From: a virus
Virus record (IMG/VR): IMGVR_UViG_3300044712_000561
Location: 1-28,681 of that record
Strand: one strand, 5' to 3'
DNA: 28,681 nt
The first letter of the stretch is position 1; every line of letters starts with the position of its first letter. Positions 14,810-21,359 of this stretch are shown here, piece by piece. A program made the translations under genes and the position numbers. The notes below the pieces were generated by a model. That model saw only the letters and a list, made by a program, of their open reading frames with translations. It ran no database searches and had not been told where the DNA came from.

Positions 14810-15267
14810 TATCCATACCGCTCCAAAATGCTTTTAGCCCAAATCAGAGCATCTGTTACTCGAATTCCAGTTGGATGAGGTTTACACCAAAGCTCTAAGT
14901 TTTCGATTCGATTGTCATCACGAATACCGTTTTTGTGATGAACATTTTCTCCAGCGCAAAGGAATCTGCCTAGTGCTTTCTCCATAACTAGAACATGCTC
15001 GAAAAAATACTTCCTTCCGCTGGGATGTTTTTCAACCCTACACATGACATACCCTTTACGATGCCACGCCACTCCTCCTTTCCAGTTTCCGTTATTAAGG
15101 CCAGTCCTGTCAGTGCAGGCATCACAAACCGAAGAAGAAGGTCTTTTTAATCCTCCGCATTTAGGGCATGCGTTTTTTTCCGCAATTCTCCTACACTTTG
15201 GACACTTCAGATGTCTTGATGACGGATTGAATTTCCTGCCACATTCCGAGCATTGTTTTTGAGCCAT
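14809..15267 (-). CDS. HNH endonuclease with four N-terminal CxxC knuckles
   Basis: The 152-residue protein starts with zinc-ribbon-like pairs Cys6/9, Cys22/25, Cys34/37 and Cys48/51, then GLNNGNWKGG (a NUMOD3-like DNA-contact motif), and a compact HNH domain: FFEHVLVMEKALGR, NVHHKNGIRDDNRIENLELW (residues 109-128) with His110, His111 and Asn123. The C-terminus VTDALIWAKSILERYG ends exactly where the orphan tmRNA end begins. It is a typical homing-type nuclease, differing in family from the two CHxC HNH genes. Confidence 0.9.
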   Translation of the reverse strand: MAQKQCSECGRKFNPSSRHLKCPKCRRIAEKNACPKCGGLKRPSSSVCDACTDRTGLNNGNWKGGVAWHRKGYVMCRVEKHPSGRKYFFEHVLVMEKALGRFLCAGENVHHKNGIRDDNRIENLELWCKPHPTGIRVTDALIWAKSILERYG

Positions 15268-15272
15268 GCTTG

Positions 15273-15301
15273 ACCCTAGTGGACTTGTGTGGACAAGTCA
15301 A
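15273..15301 (-). promoter_or_regulatory. Possible promoter and hairpin upstream of the HNH gene
   Basis: Just after the tmRNA 3' end lie TTGACT and, 17 bases on, TAGGGT, a plausible sigma70-type pair. The -10 box is poor and the AGGG could instead be the Shine-Dalgarno of the ATG at 15267. GACTTGT and ACAAGTC (15282-15299) form a 7-bp hairpin inside this interval. Confidence 0.3.
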
Positions 15302-15306
15302 GAGAT

Positions 15307-15322
15307 TGGACGCGGCGGGAAT
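15307..15322 (-). repeat. tmRNA-internal copy of the 16-bp duplicated end
   Basis: This is the genuine acceptor and T-arm end of the tmRNA, identical to 14794-14809. The bases flanking the two copies differ on both sides, so the duplication is exactly 16 bp. In this copy the sequence after the discriminator is ATC rather than CCA. Confidence 0.85.
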
Positions 15323-15636
15323 CGAACCCGCGTCCTTGGAAACTTCACAGCAACCGATGCACACGTTTATTAGGGGCGAACTGCTTCGCCCTCCACCAGC
15401 CACCAGATAACGCACTGATGACGCTGCGATTTGCTCGCTGCGACGTTCGCACCGGCTAGCGAGCATCTGCCGGGTGAACGGTTCGCGGATTAAACCGCGA
15501 AGGCAACTTCGCGCTGAGCGAAGTCCACAGGAACGATTTTGTCGTTTCCGTTTTGGATGTGGATTTAACGAGGCCAACATCCTTCCTCGACGTGCGTTTG
15601 CTGTTTCTGTTTCCAAGTCGATACCTTTACGCGCCC
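15307..15636 (-). ncRNA. ssrA: Transfer-messenger RNA (tmRNA)
   Basis: The 5' end GGGCGCG pairs with CGCGTCC at the 3' end (one G-U), with A as discriminator. The T arm is GCGGG-TTCGATT-CCCGC. CTTGGAAAC near the 5' end pairs perfectly with GTTTCCAAG near the 3' end, the tmRNA helix 2. GGTATCGAC matches the conserved 5' segment. A tag frame starts at GGAAACGAC and reads GNDKIVPVDFAQREVAFAV before TAA, and the stop sits in the loop of a CGCGG/CCGCG hairpin, as in helix 5. CCA is not encoded directly after the discriminator. tmRNA rescues stalled ribosomes with SmpB; no smpB is in the window. Confidence 0.95.
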
Positions 15637-15652
15637 GAAATTAAAGAGTGCA

Positions 15653-15781
15653 TCAGGATTCGCGGAACGCTACCCGTTGAACTTGTTGAGAACAGATCCG
15701 AACCTGCCCCGGAGTCTCAACCACCTTTAACGCGGGCTTGATGGCATTGCCACACGATTTCAACGGAGACGCTTTAGTCAT
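15653..15781 (-). CDS. Possible 42-aa protein upstream of the tmRNA
   Basis: From ATG 15781 a frame reads MTKASPLKSCGNAIKPALKV and ends RVAFRES. It lies 24 bases after the coiled-coil gene and 16 bases before the tmRNA 5' end, so it would overlap the tmRNA promoter. It has no good Shine-Dalgarno. TTTAAT at 15640-15645 could be a -10 box, though it is close to the mature 5' end. Confidence 0.3.
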   Translation of the reverse strand: MTKASPLKSCGNAIKPALKVVETPGQVRICSQQVQRVAFRES

Positions 15782-15804
15782 TGCTGCTAATGCACTCAAA
15801 TATA

Positions 15805-16557
15805 TCACCGACTCCTGAACGTCGCTTTCTCTTCGGTCCACACGCGCAGACCGGGCAGCTTCGTGTCTTTCGTGATGCTCGCTTTGATACCAGCGCGGTT
15901 CTCTTCCAGCTTCACCGCCCACGACTGCCCTTGCTCGTTCGCTGTCGCACGGTAAAGCGCCACGATATCAGTCACTTCAAAGCAGACGGTTTGACCGCTC
16001 ACCGCCCCGCCTGCCTTGGTCATGGACGGCTTGAACAACACGGCGTCACGCAAGTCCTGCTCTGCCGCTTTGCTCTGCGCTTCCGCGTCCAGAGCTTTCT
16101 GCAAATCCGCTTCCGTGGTCATCGTGTCCACCTTGGCAGCGAGCGCAACCTGTTCCACCCTGAGTGCCGCTGCCGCCTCGTCAATCGCCTTCTGGCGAGC
16201 TGCAAGCTCTGCCGCCACTCTCGCCCGCTCGCTCGCTTGGAACGCGGCGTAGCCTTCCGCCAGCCGCGTTTTCTGCGCCACCAACGGAGCGAGAAAACCA
16301 TCGCGCACCGTCCGCAACTTCTTCAGCCACGCATTGACCGGCTCGCGTATCTCCGCCTCCATCGCCTCAACGTCCTTAATGCGCTTCTGTATCATTCCGC
16401 CCACGTTGCTACACTCGGCAGCGGTCGCCGCGTCCGTGGGGAGCGGGAGGCTTGCCGCGAGGGCAACCAGCCCGTCCCGCTCTGCTATCGGCAACTCGTC
16501 GATCACCGGTTCGACCATTAATGGCGAGGCTTTTATCAACTGCTTCATCGTGCTCAT
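15805..16557 (-). CDS. Phage coiled-coil protein of unknown function
   Basis: ATG 16557 lies just past the upstream stop (TAATTATG); the longer frame from 16590 would overlap it. The 250-residue protein is dominated by a long charged helix (about residues 55-175, rich in Ala, Glu, Arg and Lys). It ends with a small beta-type domain (VSGQTVCFEVTDIVALYRA and KLPGLRVWTEEKATFRSR). Proteins of this design are often found next to recombination or ssDNA-binding genes in phages, and a DUF669-like gene lies two genes upstream. A scaffold or recombination-partner role is only inferred. Confidence 0.7.
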   Translation of the reverse strand: MSTMKQLIKASPLMVEPVIDELPIAERDGLVALAASLPLPTDAATAAECSNVGGMIQKRIKDVEAMEAEIREPVNAWLKKLRTVRDGFLAPLVAQKTRLAEGYAAFQASERARVAAELAARQKAIDEAAAALRVEQVALAAKVDTMTTEADLQKALDAEAQSKAAEQDLRDAVLFKPSMTKAGGAVSGQTVCFEVTDIVALYRATANEQGQSWAVKLEENRAGIKASITKDTKLPGLRVWTEEKATFRSR

Positions 16558-16559
16558 AA

Positions 16560-16778
16560 TTATTTCGGGTTGAGTGCTCCGTAAACACACAATCCAGTGA
16601 TGATAGTGAATCCGATGAGGGACAGCACCATGACGATTGACAGCAAGTCGTTGCTGGTTATTGATTTTGCGGGATCAAACTCCTTTTTGTTGTTTCGCGT
16701 CGAAGCGAGTAAAGCAATGCCTTGAACCACTAGATAAAACCCCACCGCGATTATATGATACGTGATTGCGTTGTTCAT
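16560..16778 (-). CDS. Small two-span membrane protein
   Basis: ATG 16778 has AGGAAG upstream. The 72-residue protein has two hydrophobic helices, IIAVGFYLVVQGIALLA (residues 9-25) and LLSIVMVLSLIGFTIITGLCV (split around residues 45-65), with a charged linker between them. A holin-like topology is possible, but the position within the replication operon argues against a lysis role. Function is unknown. Confidence 0.65.
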   Translation of the reverse strand: MNNAITYHIIAVGFYLVVQGIALLASTRNNKKEFDPAKSITSNDLLSIVMVLSLIGFTIITGLCVYGALNPK

Positions 16779-16881
16779 TTGCTTCCTGTTGGAAAAGCCC
16801 GCCGCTCGCACCTCGCCCGCTCCTTCCGCTACGATAAGAGCAGGCTGGCCGCACGCGGCGGGCAAATTAACCGTCACTCGA

Positions 16882-17514
16882 TCAGAACGGTTCTCGGTCA
16901 CTATCGACCGGCGAATCTCCAGATTCCTCGGGCATCTCGTCCGCGTCCGGTTCGGGCGGTGCCATGATGGCGCGGAACTCGGGTGTCGCCTTGATCTTCT
17001 CCTTCAGTCCGTCGCTGAACGACTCCAGCACCTTCCCGTCGAACTCCTCCAGTTCAAGCGAGAAATACTTGGACGCGTTGACTTGCGGAGGACACTTCAT
17101 CGTCTTAGGCAGCGGTGCCACGCTGTCGATGTTGATATACGCGCCGTCCTCACTTTCAATGAGCGTCAGGAGGCAAGGCTTTCCAAGGATGGATTTCGGG
17201 TCGAACCCGCTCAAATCCTCCTTGCTGAACTTCTTGCCGCGCCAGCTTTCCAGCGTGGCTTTGAGAGCGCTCTGGCCGGCGAGCGATTGCGTGAACCGGC
17301 GACTGACGGCAAACGGCTTACCCTTGCACTCGGGTTTGAACTCGCCGTTCATCAGGTGTTCCGGCAGTTCCCACGTGATGAGAACTTTCCGTTGATATTT
17401 CGTTTGCCCCTGCCAGCTAACCGGCTGAGTGCCCATGTCGATGAGTCCGATGCATCGGGCAACGTGCGTGCCGGGTTCGGGGTTCTCATGCTGCGTTGTT
17501 TCTTTCCACTTCAT
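16882..17514 (-). CDS. DUF669-like phage protein, putative ssDNA-binding
   Basis: The 210-residue protein follows the DUF669-type layout: EPGTHVARCIGLIDMGTQ (residues 13-30), VLITWELPEHL, KPFAVSRRFTQSL, LESWRGKKF and DPKSILGKPCLLTLIE, then a Pro/acidic tail. Proteins of this family lie in phage replication or recombination clusters and are generally considered single-stranded DNA-binding-like; activity here is not shown. The acidic C-terminal tail (EPDADEMPEESGD) resembles the tails by which SSB proteins recruit partners. Confidence 0.75.
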   Translation of the reverse strand: MKWKETTQHENPEPGTHVARCIGLIDMGTQPVSWQGQTKYQRKVLITWELPEHLMNGEFKPECKGKPFAVSRRFTQSLAGQSALKATLESWRGKKFSKEDLSGFDPKSILGKPCLLTLIESEDGAYINIDSVAPLPKTMKCPPQVNASKYFSLELEEFDGKVLESFSDGLKEKIKATPEFRAIMAPPEPDADEMPEESGDSPVDSDREPF

Positions 17515-17551
17515 TGCTGCTGTCCCTTTCTTGGTTAGTTGAGGTTGACTG

Positions 17552-17830
17552 CTATTTCACTTCGTTCACTTCCATTGCGCTCACCGCATCATAAAGCATC
17601 TGCTTGTATTGCGGCGTCAGCTTCTCGCACCACTTCAAGATGCGATTATAAACCTTCCCAGCTGCGATCGATTGCTTGTGCGCCTTGCGCTTCGCTGCCG
17701 CCTCCGCGTTGATGGCGGCGATGGCCGGGTCAACCGTGCGCGGCTTGCGCGGCGTGGTTGCCTTTGGTTTGCGCTGCTTCTTCTGCTTCGGTTCAGGCGC
17801 GGGTGTCGTGGGTGTCGTCTGTTCGTTCAT
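17552..17830 (-). CDS. Basic, Pro/Lys-rich small protein
   Basis: The 92-residue protein has a disordered N-terminal third (TTPAPEPKQKKQRKPKATT) followed by a helical domain (IAAINAEAAAKRKAHKQS, then KVYNRILKWCEKLTPQYKQM). A nucleic-acid or histone-like contact is conceivable from the charge. No family is recognised. Confidence 0.6.
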   Translation of the reverse strand: MNEQTTPTTPAPEPKQKKQRKPKATTPRKPRTVDPAIAAINAEAAAKRKAHKQSIAAGKVYNRILKWCEKLTPQYKQMLYDAVSAMEVNEVK

Positions 17831-17937
17831 GCTGTCGTTGCTTTCTTGGTTGAGGTTTGTTGCCCGTTCACTCCCCGGTGCGGAACGGTGCCGAAGGGGT
17901 CGCAGTTTTAGAGCGTGCGACTAGCTCAGAAATTGAA

Positions 17938-18030
17938 TGAGCGCGGCAGGATTTGAACCTGCAAGTATTATCAATACCAGCGCAGTTGATTAGGCTGCTA
18001 CACAGCGTCTTTACATTCCGCCACGCGCTC
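17938..18030 (-). tRNA. Type II tRNA-like gene (Leu-like), anticodon unclear
   Basis: GAGCGCG pairs with CGCGCTC, with A as discriminator. The T arm is GCAGG-TTCAAAT-CCTGC. A variable arm GTATT-GAT-AATAC is perfect. GTGGCGGAA matches the D-arm start of leucine tRNAs, but the GG usually found in the D loop is not there. Between the D arm and the variable arm there are 27 bases, about 7 more than usual. The best anticodon hairpin is GCAG with CTGC around a 9-base loop CCTAATCAA. Anticodon TAA (Leu) or AAT would need an odd loop. CCA is not encoded. It may be a degenerate or unusual tRNA. Confidence 0.65.
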
Positions 18031-18037
18031 AAATTGT

Positions 18038-18214
18038 TCACTCCGCTTTCTCCCGCCGCATCTCTACCAGCTTGCGCGTCTCATCGCTCTGCTCGTCAAG
18101 CAGCCGGTGCGCCTGCTGGCTGGTTGCGCCAGCGCTAAGCAGCGTCTCATAGGTCATCTGGTCGTCGCACACCAAGTCGCGGAGTGCGGCATCTTTCTTT
18201 GATTGGAAGCTCAT
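18038..18214 (-). CDS. Small hypothetical protein (58 aa)
   Basis: ATG 18214 overlaps the upstream stop by ATGA and the frame ends 8 bases before the tRNA-like gene. The peptide MSFQSKKDAALRDLVCDDQM continues into a helical LLSAGATSQQAHRLLDEQS and a charged end. It looks like a real small soluble protein. No family is recognised. Confidence 0.6.
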   Translation of the reverse strand: MSFQSKKDAALRDLVCDDQMTYETLLSAGATSQQAHRLLDEQSDETRKLVEMRREKAE

Positions 18215-18678
18215 AATTCGTTAAAACAATCTCTTGACTCCTGTCCAAATTGCACAACTTTCGGTTTACGTGATTCTAGCAGTTTTGCCATTGTTTCTGA
18301 GATTTTCAGATTTCGCAATCGCTGCCGCCGTTTTTCTAATCCGAGAGCTACGCGCTTATCATGAAAATCCGCCGCCTGTCCGTTCATCTTTGCAATGTCC
18401 AAAAGAGCCGCATTGATTGAATCATCATCCTGATTGGCGAACATATACGCGCCCAAATACCCGGCTTCTTTATCCATCAAAATCTCGTCTGGATGAGGAC
18501 CGCACGAACCGTTGATTGTGATATTCTCGTCCACCCTTGGGTAATCCGATTGCGGAAGTTCAACCCTCCAAGATTGCGGCATCCAATCGCGCACTTCGCT
18601 CCAGCGAACACGCGATGCAATCGTCGAGAAAACACAGCAAGTCATCCTCGCCGCATTGTTCGTTGTGTTGTTCCGCAT
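18211..18678 (-). CDS. Hypothetical phage protein (155 aa)
   Basis: The frame is open for 155 codons, with in-frame alternative starts at 18645 and further inside. The middle region (CGPHPDEILMDKEAGYLGAY) and a charged helix (RVALGLEKRRQRLRNLKI) look protein-like. No motif is recognised. The start is uncertain because no Shine-Dalgarno precedes ATG 18678, and the region just upstream is a folded terminator-like element. Confidence 0.55.
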   Translation of the reverse strand: MRNNTTNNAARMTCCVFSTIASRVRWSEVRDWMPQSWRVELPQSDYPRVDENITINGSCGPHPDEILMDKEAGYLGAYMFANQDDDSINAALLDIAKMNGQAADFHDKRVALGLEKRRQRLRNLKISETMAKLLESRKPKVVQFGQESRDCFNEL

Positions 18679-18680
18679 AG

Positions 18681-18764
18681 AAAATTAAAAAGGCGCACAC
18701 GGAGGAAGCAGGAGATGAAACCTGCGGACCATTGCAGAGTGGCAGTAGCCCGACCGTGTGCGCC
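18681..18764 (-). terminator. Large hairpin with T tract, terminator or attenuator
   Basis: GGCGCACACGG and CCGTGTGCGCC (18692-18702 with 18754-18764) form a perfect 11-bp stem closing a 51-base interior. That interior contains GCAGG/CCTGC (18708-18725) and a weaker GGC/GCC hairpin. TTTTTAATTTT follows on the minus strand. It lies between the DUF932 gene and the next gene, so it could end or reduce read-through. The 73-base size resembles a tRNA, but the arms do not fit one. Confidence 0.6.
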
Positions 18765-18804
18765 AAAGTTGTTTAGCCGCTCATCAGCGCGGCGTCAAGG
18801 TTGT

Positions 18805-19899
18805 CTAGGAAGCGAGGCTCATCAGCTTGCCCGCCCGCTTCTCCAAATCAATCCTCGCGTCCATGTATTCAAGGGCGCGAGCCGATGCGGTGAAACCGTT
18901 CACCATGTCCCAAACGCTATCGCATTGCCCCTCTTCGCTGCGGGCGAACTGAATTGCCTCACGCACTTCGCCGCGAGTGAACCCGTTGGCCTTGGCGAAC
19001 TGGCCAATGCCGTTCTCGAAGTCATCGCCCTTCTTGCTCACCCAATCCAACCGGATACCCTTGAGGCGCTTCACCGCGTCCTCGACGGGCTTGGCAGAGG
19101 CGTTGACGTAATCGAGCAACGCGGGCATCGCGTCACGGTCGAACCGGGCAGGACCGCCCGAGGTATGGCGCACAACCAACTTCGTCACGTCCTTGGCATC
19201 ATAGACAATGTGGTTTCCACAGCAGACTCGGAACAAGAACGTCATCAACCCGAACGTCCGCGCTCCGACTTCCGAGTTCCAAACGATGAATCCCCGGTTC
19301 ATCTGGTCGCGCTCGCTGCCGCCGTCCACCATGCTCCCGCCATCAATCATGAACATGAAAACGTCATGGTCGCTGGCGTAAAGACCGGACGGCTTGCGGG
19401 ACCAATCAAGCGGGTTAAAGAACCGCCCGTTGCTCTGCTCGACGATGCGTCCCACTGCGTCCACGCAATCCGCGTCCCAGATGCGCCCGTAGGTAGTGCT
19501 GGTGACCGCTTGGAGCGTGTTGATGTCGCCCTCGTCGTTGCGGATGGTCATCACCTTGAACGCTTCCTTGTTGTCCACCGTGCGACGGCGTTCCAAGCTG
19601 GTGTTAATGCACTGGGCAGCGAGAGGCGCGGGCAAGGTGCGGAGATAACCAGCAGGCGCACCGGCGACGGTGGCGAGTTGCCCGAAGGCGTAGTGCGTCG
19701 GGGCGGACGGCTGGATCTTGTGGTTCAGTACCAGCCCGCCAGCTTCCGGCGCTTCCACACGCAAGTCTTCGATGCGGAGGTCTTCCGATTTGCTGCGGAG
19801 ACGACGACCGTGAACCGCGTCGCGCAAAGCTGTCAGCGTTTCAAAACGCTGGTCGGCAGGACGGTTCATCCACTGAGTTGAGGCTTCCATGAGGTTCAT
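18805..19899 (-). CDS. DUF932 family protein
   Basis: The 364-residue protein carries the DUF932 pattern: QAVTSTTYGRIWDADCVDAV (about residues 130-149), DHDVFMFMID, then RGFIVWNSEVGARTFGLMTF and FRVCCGNHIVYDAKD (about 203-240). Members are common in phages and plasmids; the biochemical role is not established. A GAAAGGGAAAAC site precedes ATG 19899. The type II hammerhead lies 32 bases upstream of the start, so self-cleavage would give this cistron a new 5' end. Confidence 0.9.
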   Translation of the reverse strand: MNLMEASTQWMNRPADQRFETLTALRDAVHGRRLRSKSEDLRIEDLRVEAPEAGGLVLNHKIQPSAPTHYAFGQLATVAGAPAGYLRTLPAPLAAQCINTSLERRRTVDNKEAFKVMTIRNDEGDINTLQAVTSTTYGRIWDADCVDAVGRIVEQSNGRFFNPLDWSRKPSGLYASDHDVFMFMIDGGSMVDGGSERDQMNRGFIVWNSEVGARTFGLMTFLFRVCCGNHIVYDAKDVTKLVVRHTSGGPARFDRDAMPALLDYVNASAKPVEDAVKRLKGIRLDWVSKKGDDFENGIGQFAKANGFTRGEVREAIQFARSEEGQCDSVWDMVNGFTASARALEYMDARIDLEKRAGKLMSLAS

Positions 19900-19931
19900 C
19901 TTGTTTTCCCTTTCATTGTTTATGTTCTGAC

Positions 19932-19986
19932 GGACTCGTCAGCAGCCGCATAACGGCTGGACCGGGCAGCGTGCCCGGTTTCGTCC
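19932..19986 (-). ncRNA. Type II hammerhead ribozyme
   Basis: On the minus strand all core elements are present in type II order. GGAC (stem II, 19986-19983) is followed by GAAA, then a CCGGGC/GCCCGG hairpin (stem III). UC gives the cleavage site, and a CAGCCG/CGGCUG hairpin forms stem I. The conserved CUGACGA (19942-19936) and GUCC (closing stem II) complete it. Every conserved base matches the hammerhead consensus. Cleavage is predicted after the C complementary to 19960. The first base of the ribozyme is the last base of the upstream stop codon. An alternative CTGAC/GTCAG hairpin (19927-19942) could mask the core. Confidence 0.93.
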
Positions 19987-20717
19987 TAAATTTGCACCGC
20001 TGTCTCGCGCTCCCATGCACAACGCACAGCACGCTCAACCAGCATCCGCTCTCCGTTCGCGACTGAGCGCAACCGGCAGGCAGGCACAGCGAAAAGATGC
20101 GCTGCATTCAACACCGTCTCGCGATCAACGCGCAACTTCAGCTCTGCGAACCTCAGCGATCCCTCAACGCAATTACCAGCCCGACGCGAATCCGCGAGAG
20201 TCACCATCGCGTTGTCCGATTGCTCGTCGTAGCGACGTTGCTCCAATTCATTCTCGCGCATGCGAGCGTCCACTTCTGCGCGATGCTTCCGCGCCTCGGC
20301 CAGAGCGCGTTTGACGCGGGCAACAAAATCGCGGGCAAGTAAATCATCGCTTGTCGGATGATACTCAACCCGCAGGTCGGACGTGATAATTGACCCGTCA
20401 TGGTCCCACTCCGTCCCCGCAGGAGCGCGAAGGTTGCGCGTTTTCAATTCTCCGGCAAACCCGTAGGTGTATGTCGCTTGAAAGCGATTCTCGATGCGCA
20501 GGAATGAGGTATAGACCGGGATGTAGTTGCTGCCTTTATATCCTTTGTAGCTGCCGCGATACTCGAATGAGTCAACGCCCACATCTCCGAGTTGATGAGC
20601 CTTTGTCCGCGCACGCGCCGTCAGCCAATTTCGTTTAGCGGGATGCGCTGAATGCGCTGCCGATGTTGCGCGACAAGCGAGTGCCGAATTTTCGATTGTA
20701 TGATTGTGAGGTTTCAT
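19986..20717 (-). CDS. Hypothetical phage protein (243 aa)
   Basis: ATG 20717 is preferred because AAAAGGAAC precedes it. The middle of the protein (FEYRGSYKGYKGSNYIPVYT, then LRIENRFQATYTYGFAGEL) is rich in Tyr/Gly and beta-like; the second half is a charged helix (VARVKRALAEARKHRAEVDA). Its last residues (RCAWERETAVQI) run into the hammerhead: the TAG ends on the first base of the ribozyme. No family is recognised. Confidence 0.65.
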   Translation of the reverse strand: MKPHNHTIENSALACRATSAAHSAHPAKRNWLTARARTKAHQLGDVGVDSFEYRGSYKGYKGSNYIPVYTSFLRIENRFQATYTYGFAGELKTRNLRAPAGTEWDHDGSIITSDLRVEYHPTSDDLLARDFVARVKRALAEARKHRAEVDARMRENELEQRRYDEQSDNAMVTLADSRRAGNCVEGSLRFAELKLRVDRETVLNAAHLFAVPACRLRSVANGERMLVERAVRCAWERETAVQI

Positions 20718-20790
20718 CTTGTTCCTTTTCTTTGGAGCGTGATTGCTCCCCGCTGCCGCGCCATTGCTGACGAGGCAGACGGGAACAGTC

Positions 20791-20970
20791 TCACCACTTG
20801 GCAATCTTCCAGCCTTGCACATAAGCGCGAAGCGACAGCGTGCCGTCAGTTAGCATCATCTTCCGCTGTGCGCGGATGTAACCAACCATGAACCATGCAC
20901 CCTGATTGATGGCAGAGCGCAAGGCTTGGCCGACGAACCGGCTCAACTCAGCATTAGTTCTCGTCTTCAT
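20791..20970 (-). CDS. Small hypothetical protein (59 aa)
   Basis: ATG 20970 overlaps the upstream gene by 17 bases and has GGAGCGTAAGC upstream. The protein, beginning MKTRTNAELSRFVGQALRSA, is basic with an amphipathic helix and ends WKIAKW. Unrecognised. The longer upstream frame is a Ser/Thr-rich shadow of the next gene. Confidence 0.6.
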   Translation of the reverse strand: MKTRTNAELSRFVGQALRSAINQGAWFMVGYIRAQRKMMLTDGTLSLRAYVQGWKIAKW

Positions 20971-21112
20971 GCTTACGCTCCTTCCGTGCGCTGTGCGCCC
21001 GCTGCTCGTCGCGTTTGACGGCGTGGCGGACGCGGTTGACTGCGATGGCGAACTCTTCCGCGAGGTCTTCAAGGTCGTCGCGGAGGTCTGGGATGGGGAT
21101 TGTTGCATTCAT
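20954..21112 (-). CDS. Small charged protein (52 aa)
   Basis: GAGGAACAAACG precedes ATG 21112. The peptide has an acidic first half (IPDLRDDLEDLAEEFAIA) and a basic second half (RHAVKRDEQRAHSARKER), a helical, coiled-coil-like pattern. It is coupled to the following 59-residue gene. Function is unknown. Confidence 0.6.
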   Translation of the reverse strand: MNATIPIPDLRDDLEDLAEEFAIAVNRVRHAVKRDEQRAHSARKERKHEDEN

Positions 21113-21122
21113 CGTTTGTTCC

Positions 21123-21359
21123 TCAACTCACTGTGATTGATTCACCGATAATCATGGATGAAACGAGAGCGAGCGACTTCGGGCCAAGGGTGATTTTCTT
21201 CAAGCCGCCAATCCTGATGAGTCCTTTGCGCTCGATTGAGCGGAGGAGATTTCCATCCAACCGCATAAATCCGTCTCCGTCATACGTCCCGTCGCTCATC
21301 AACGTGTCAGTCGTCACGCTGAACGTCCCCATGCCGGTTTTCGTAATAGTAGTTTTCAT
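21123..21359 (-). CDS. Small beta-rich protein (78 aa)
   Basis: The peptide MKTTITKTGMGTFSVTTDTL continues in short strands with GGLKKITLGPKSLALVSS and ends IGESITVS. It is soluble and looks beta-rich, without motifs. Its start overlaps the stop of the 32-codon gene by ATGA. Confidence 0.65.
   Translation of the reverse strand: MKTTITKTGMGTFSVTTDTLMSDGTYDGDGFMRLDGNLLRSIERKGLIRIGGLKKITLGPKSLALVSSMIIGESITVS

Larger units (their letters stand above)
14794..15306 (-). mobile_element. HNH cassette inserted at the tmRNA 3' end
   Basis: A 513-bp unit consists of one HNH gene, a short upstream hairpin and one copy of the 16-bp tmRNA end. Removing it would restore a tmRNA that runs straight into the genomically encoded CCA at 14791-14793. 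No integrase is present. The arrangement looks like an insertion that rebuilt the acceptor end of its target, as integrative elements at tmRNA genes do, but with only an HNH nuclease. The mobile interpretation is inference. Confidence 0.6.

Noticed and set aside
15981-16521. Plus-strand frames opposite the coiled-coil gene
   Set aside because: They are shadows: Leu/Arg/His-rich, without ribosome sites, and against the direction of the whole operon.
18692-18764. 73-base element considered as a tRNA
   Set aside because: The inner hairpin is not a T arm next to the acceptor, no anticodon arm forms, and the T loop does not match. It reads better as a terminator-like fold.
18780-18787. Second CTGATGAG on the minus strand, a possible hammerhead core
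   Set aside because: No CGAAA partner segment or closing stem lies on either side within a plausible distance.
18493-19881. A 462-codon plus-strand frame opposite the DUF932 gene
   Set aside because: It is the antisense shadow of a clear DUF932 protein and is rich in His/Arg/Ala with no recognisable domain.
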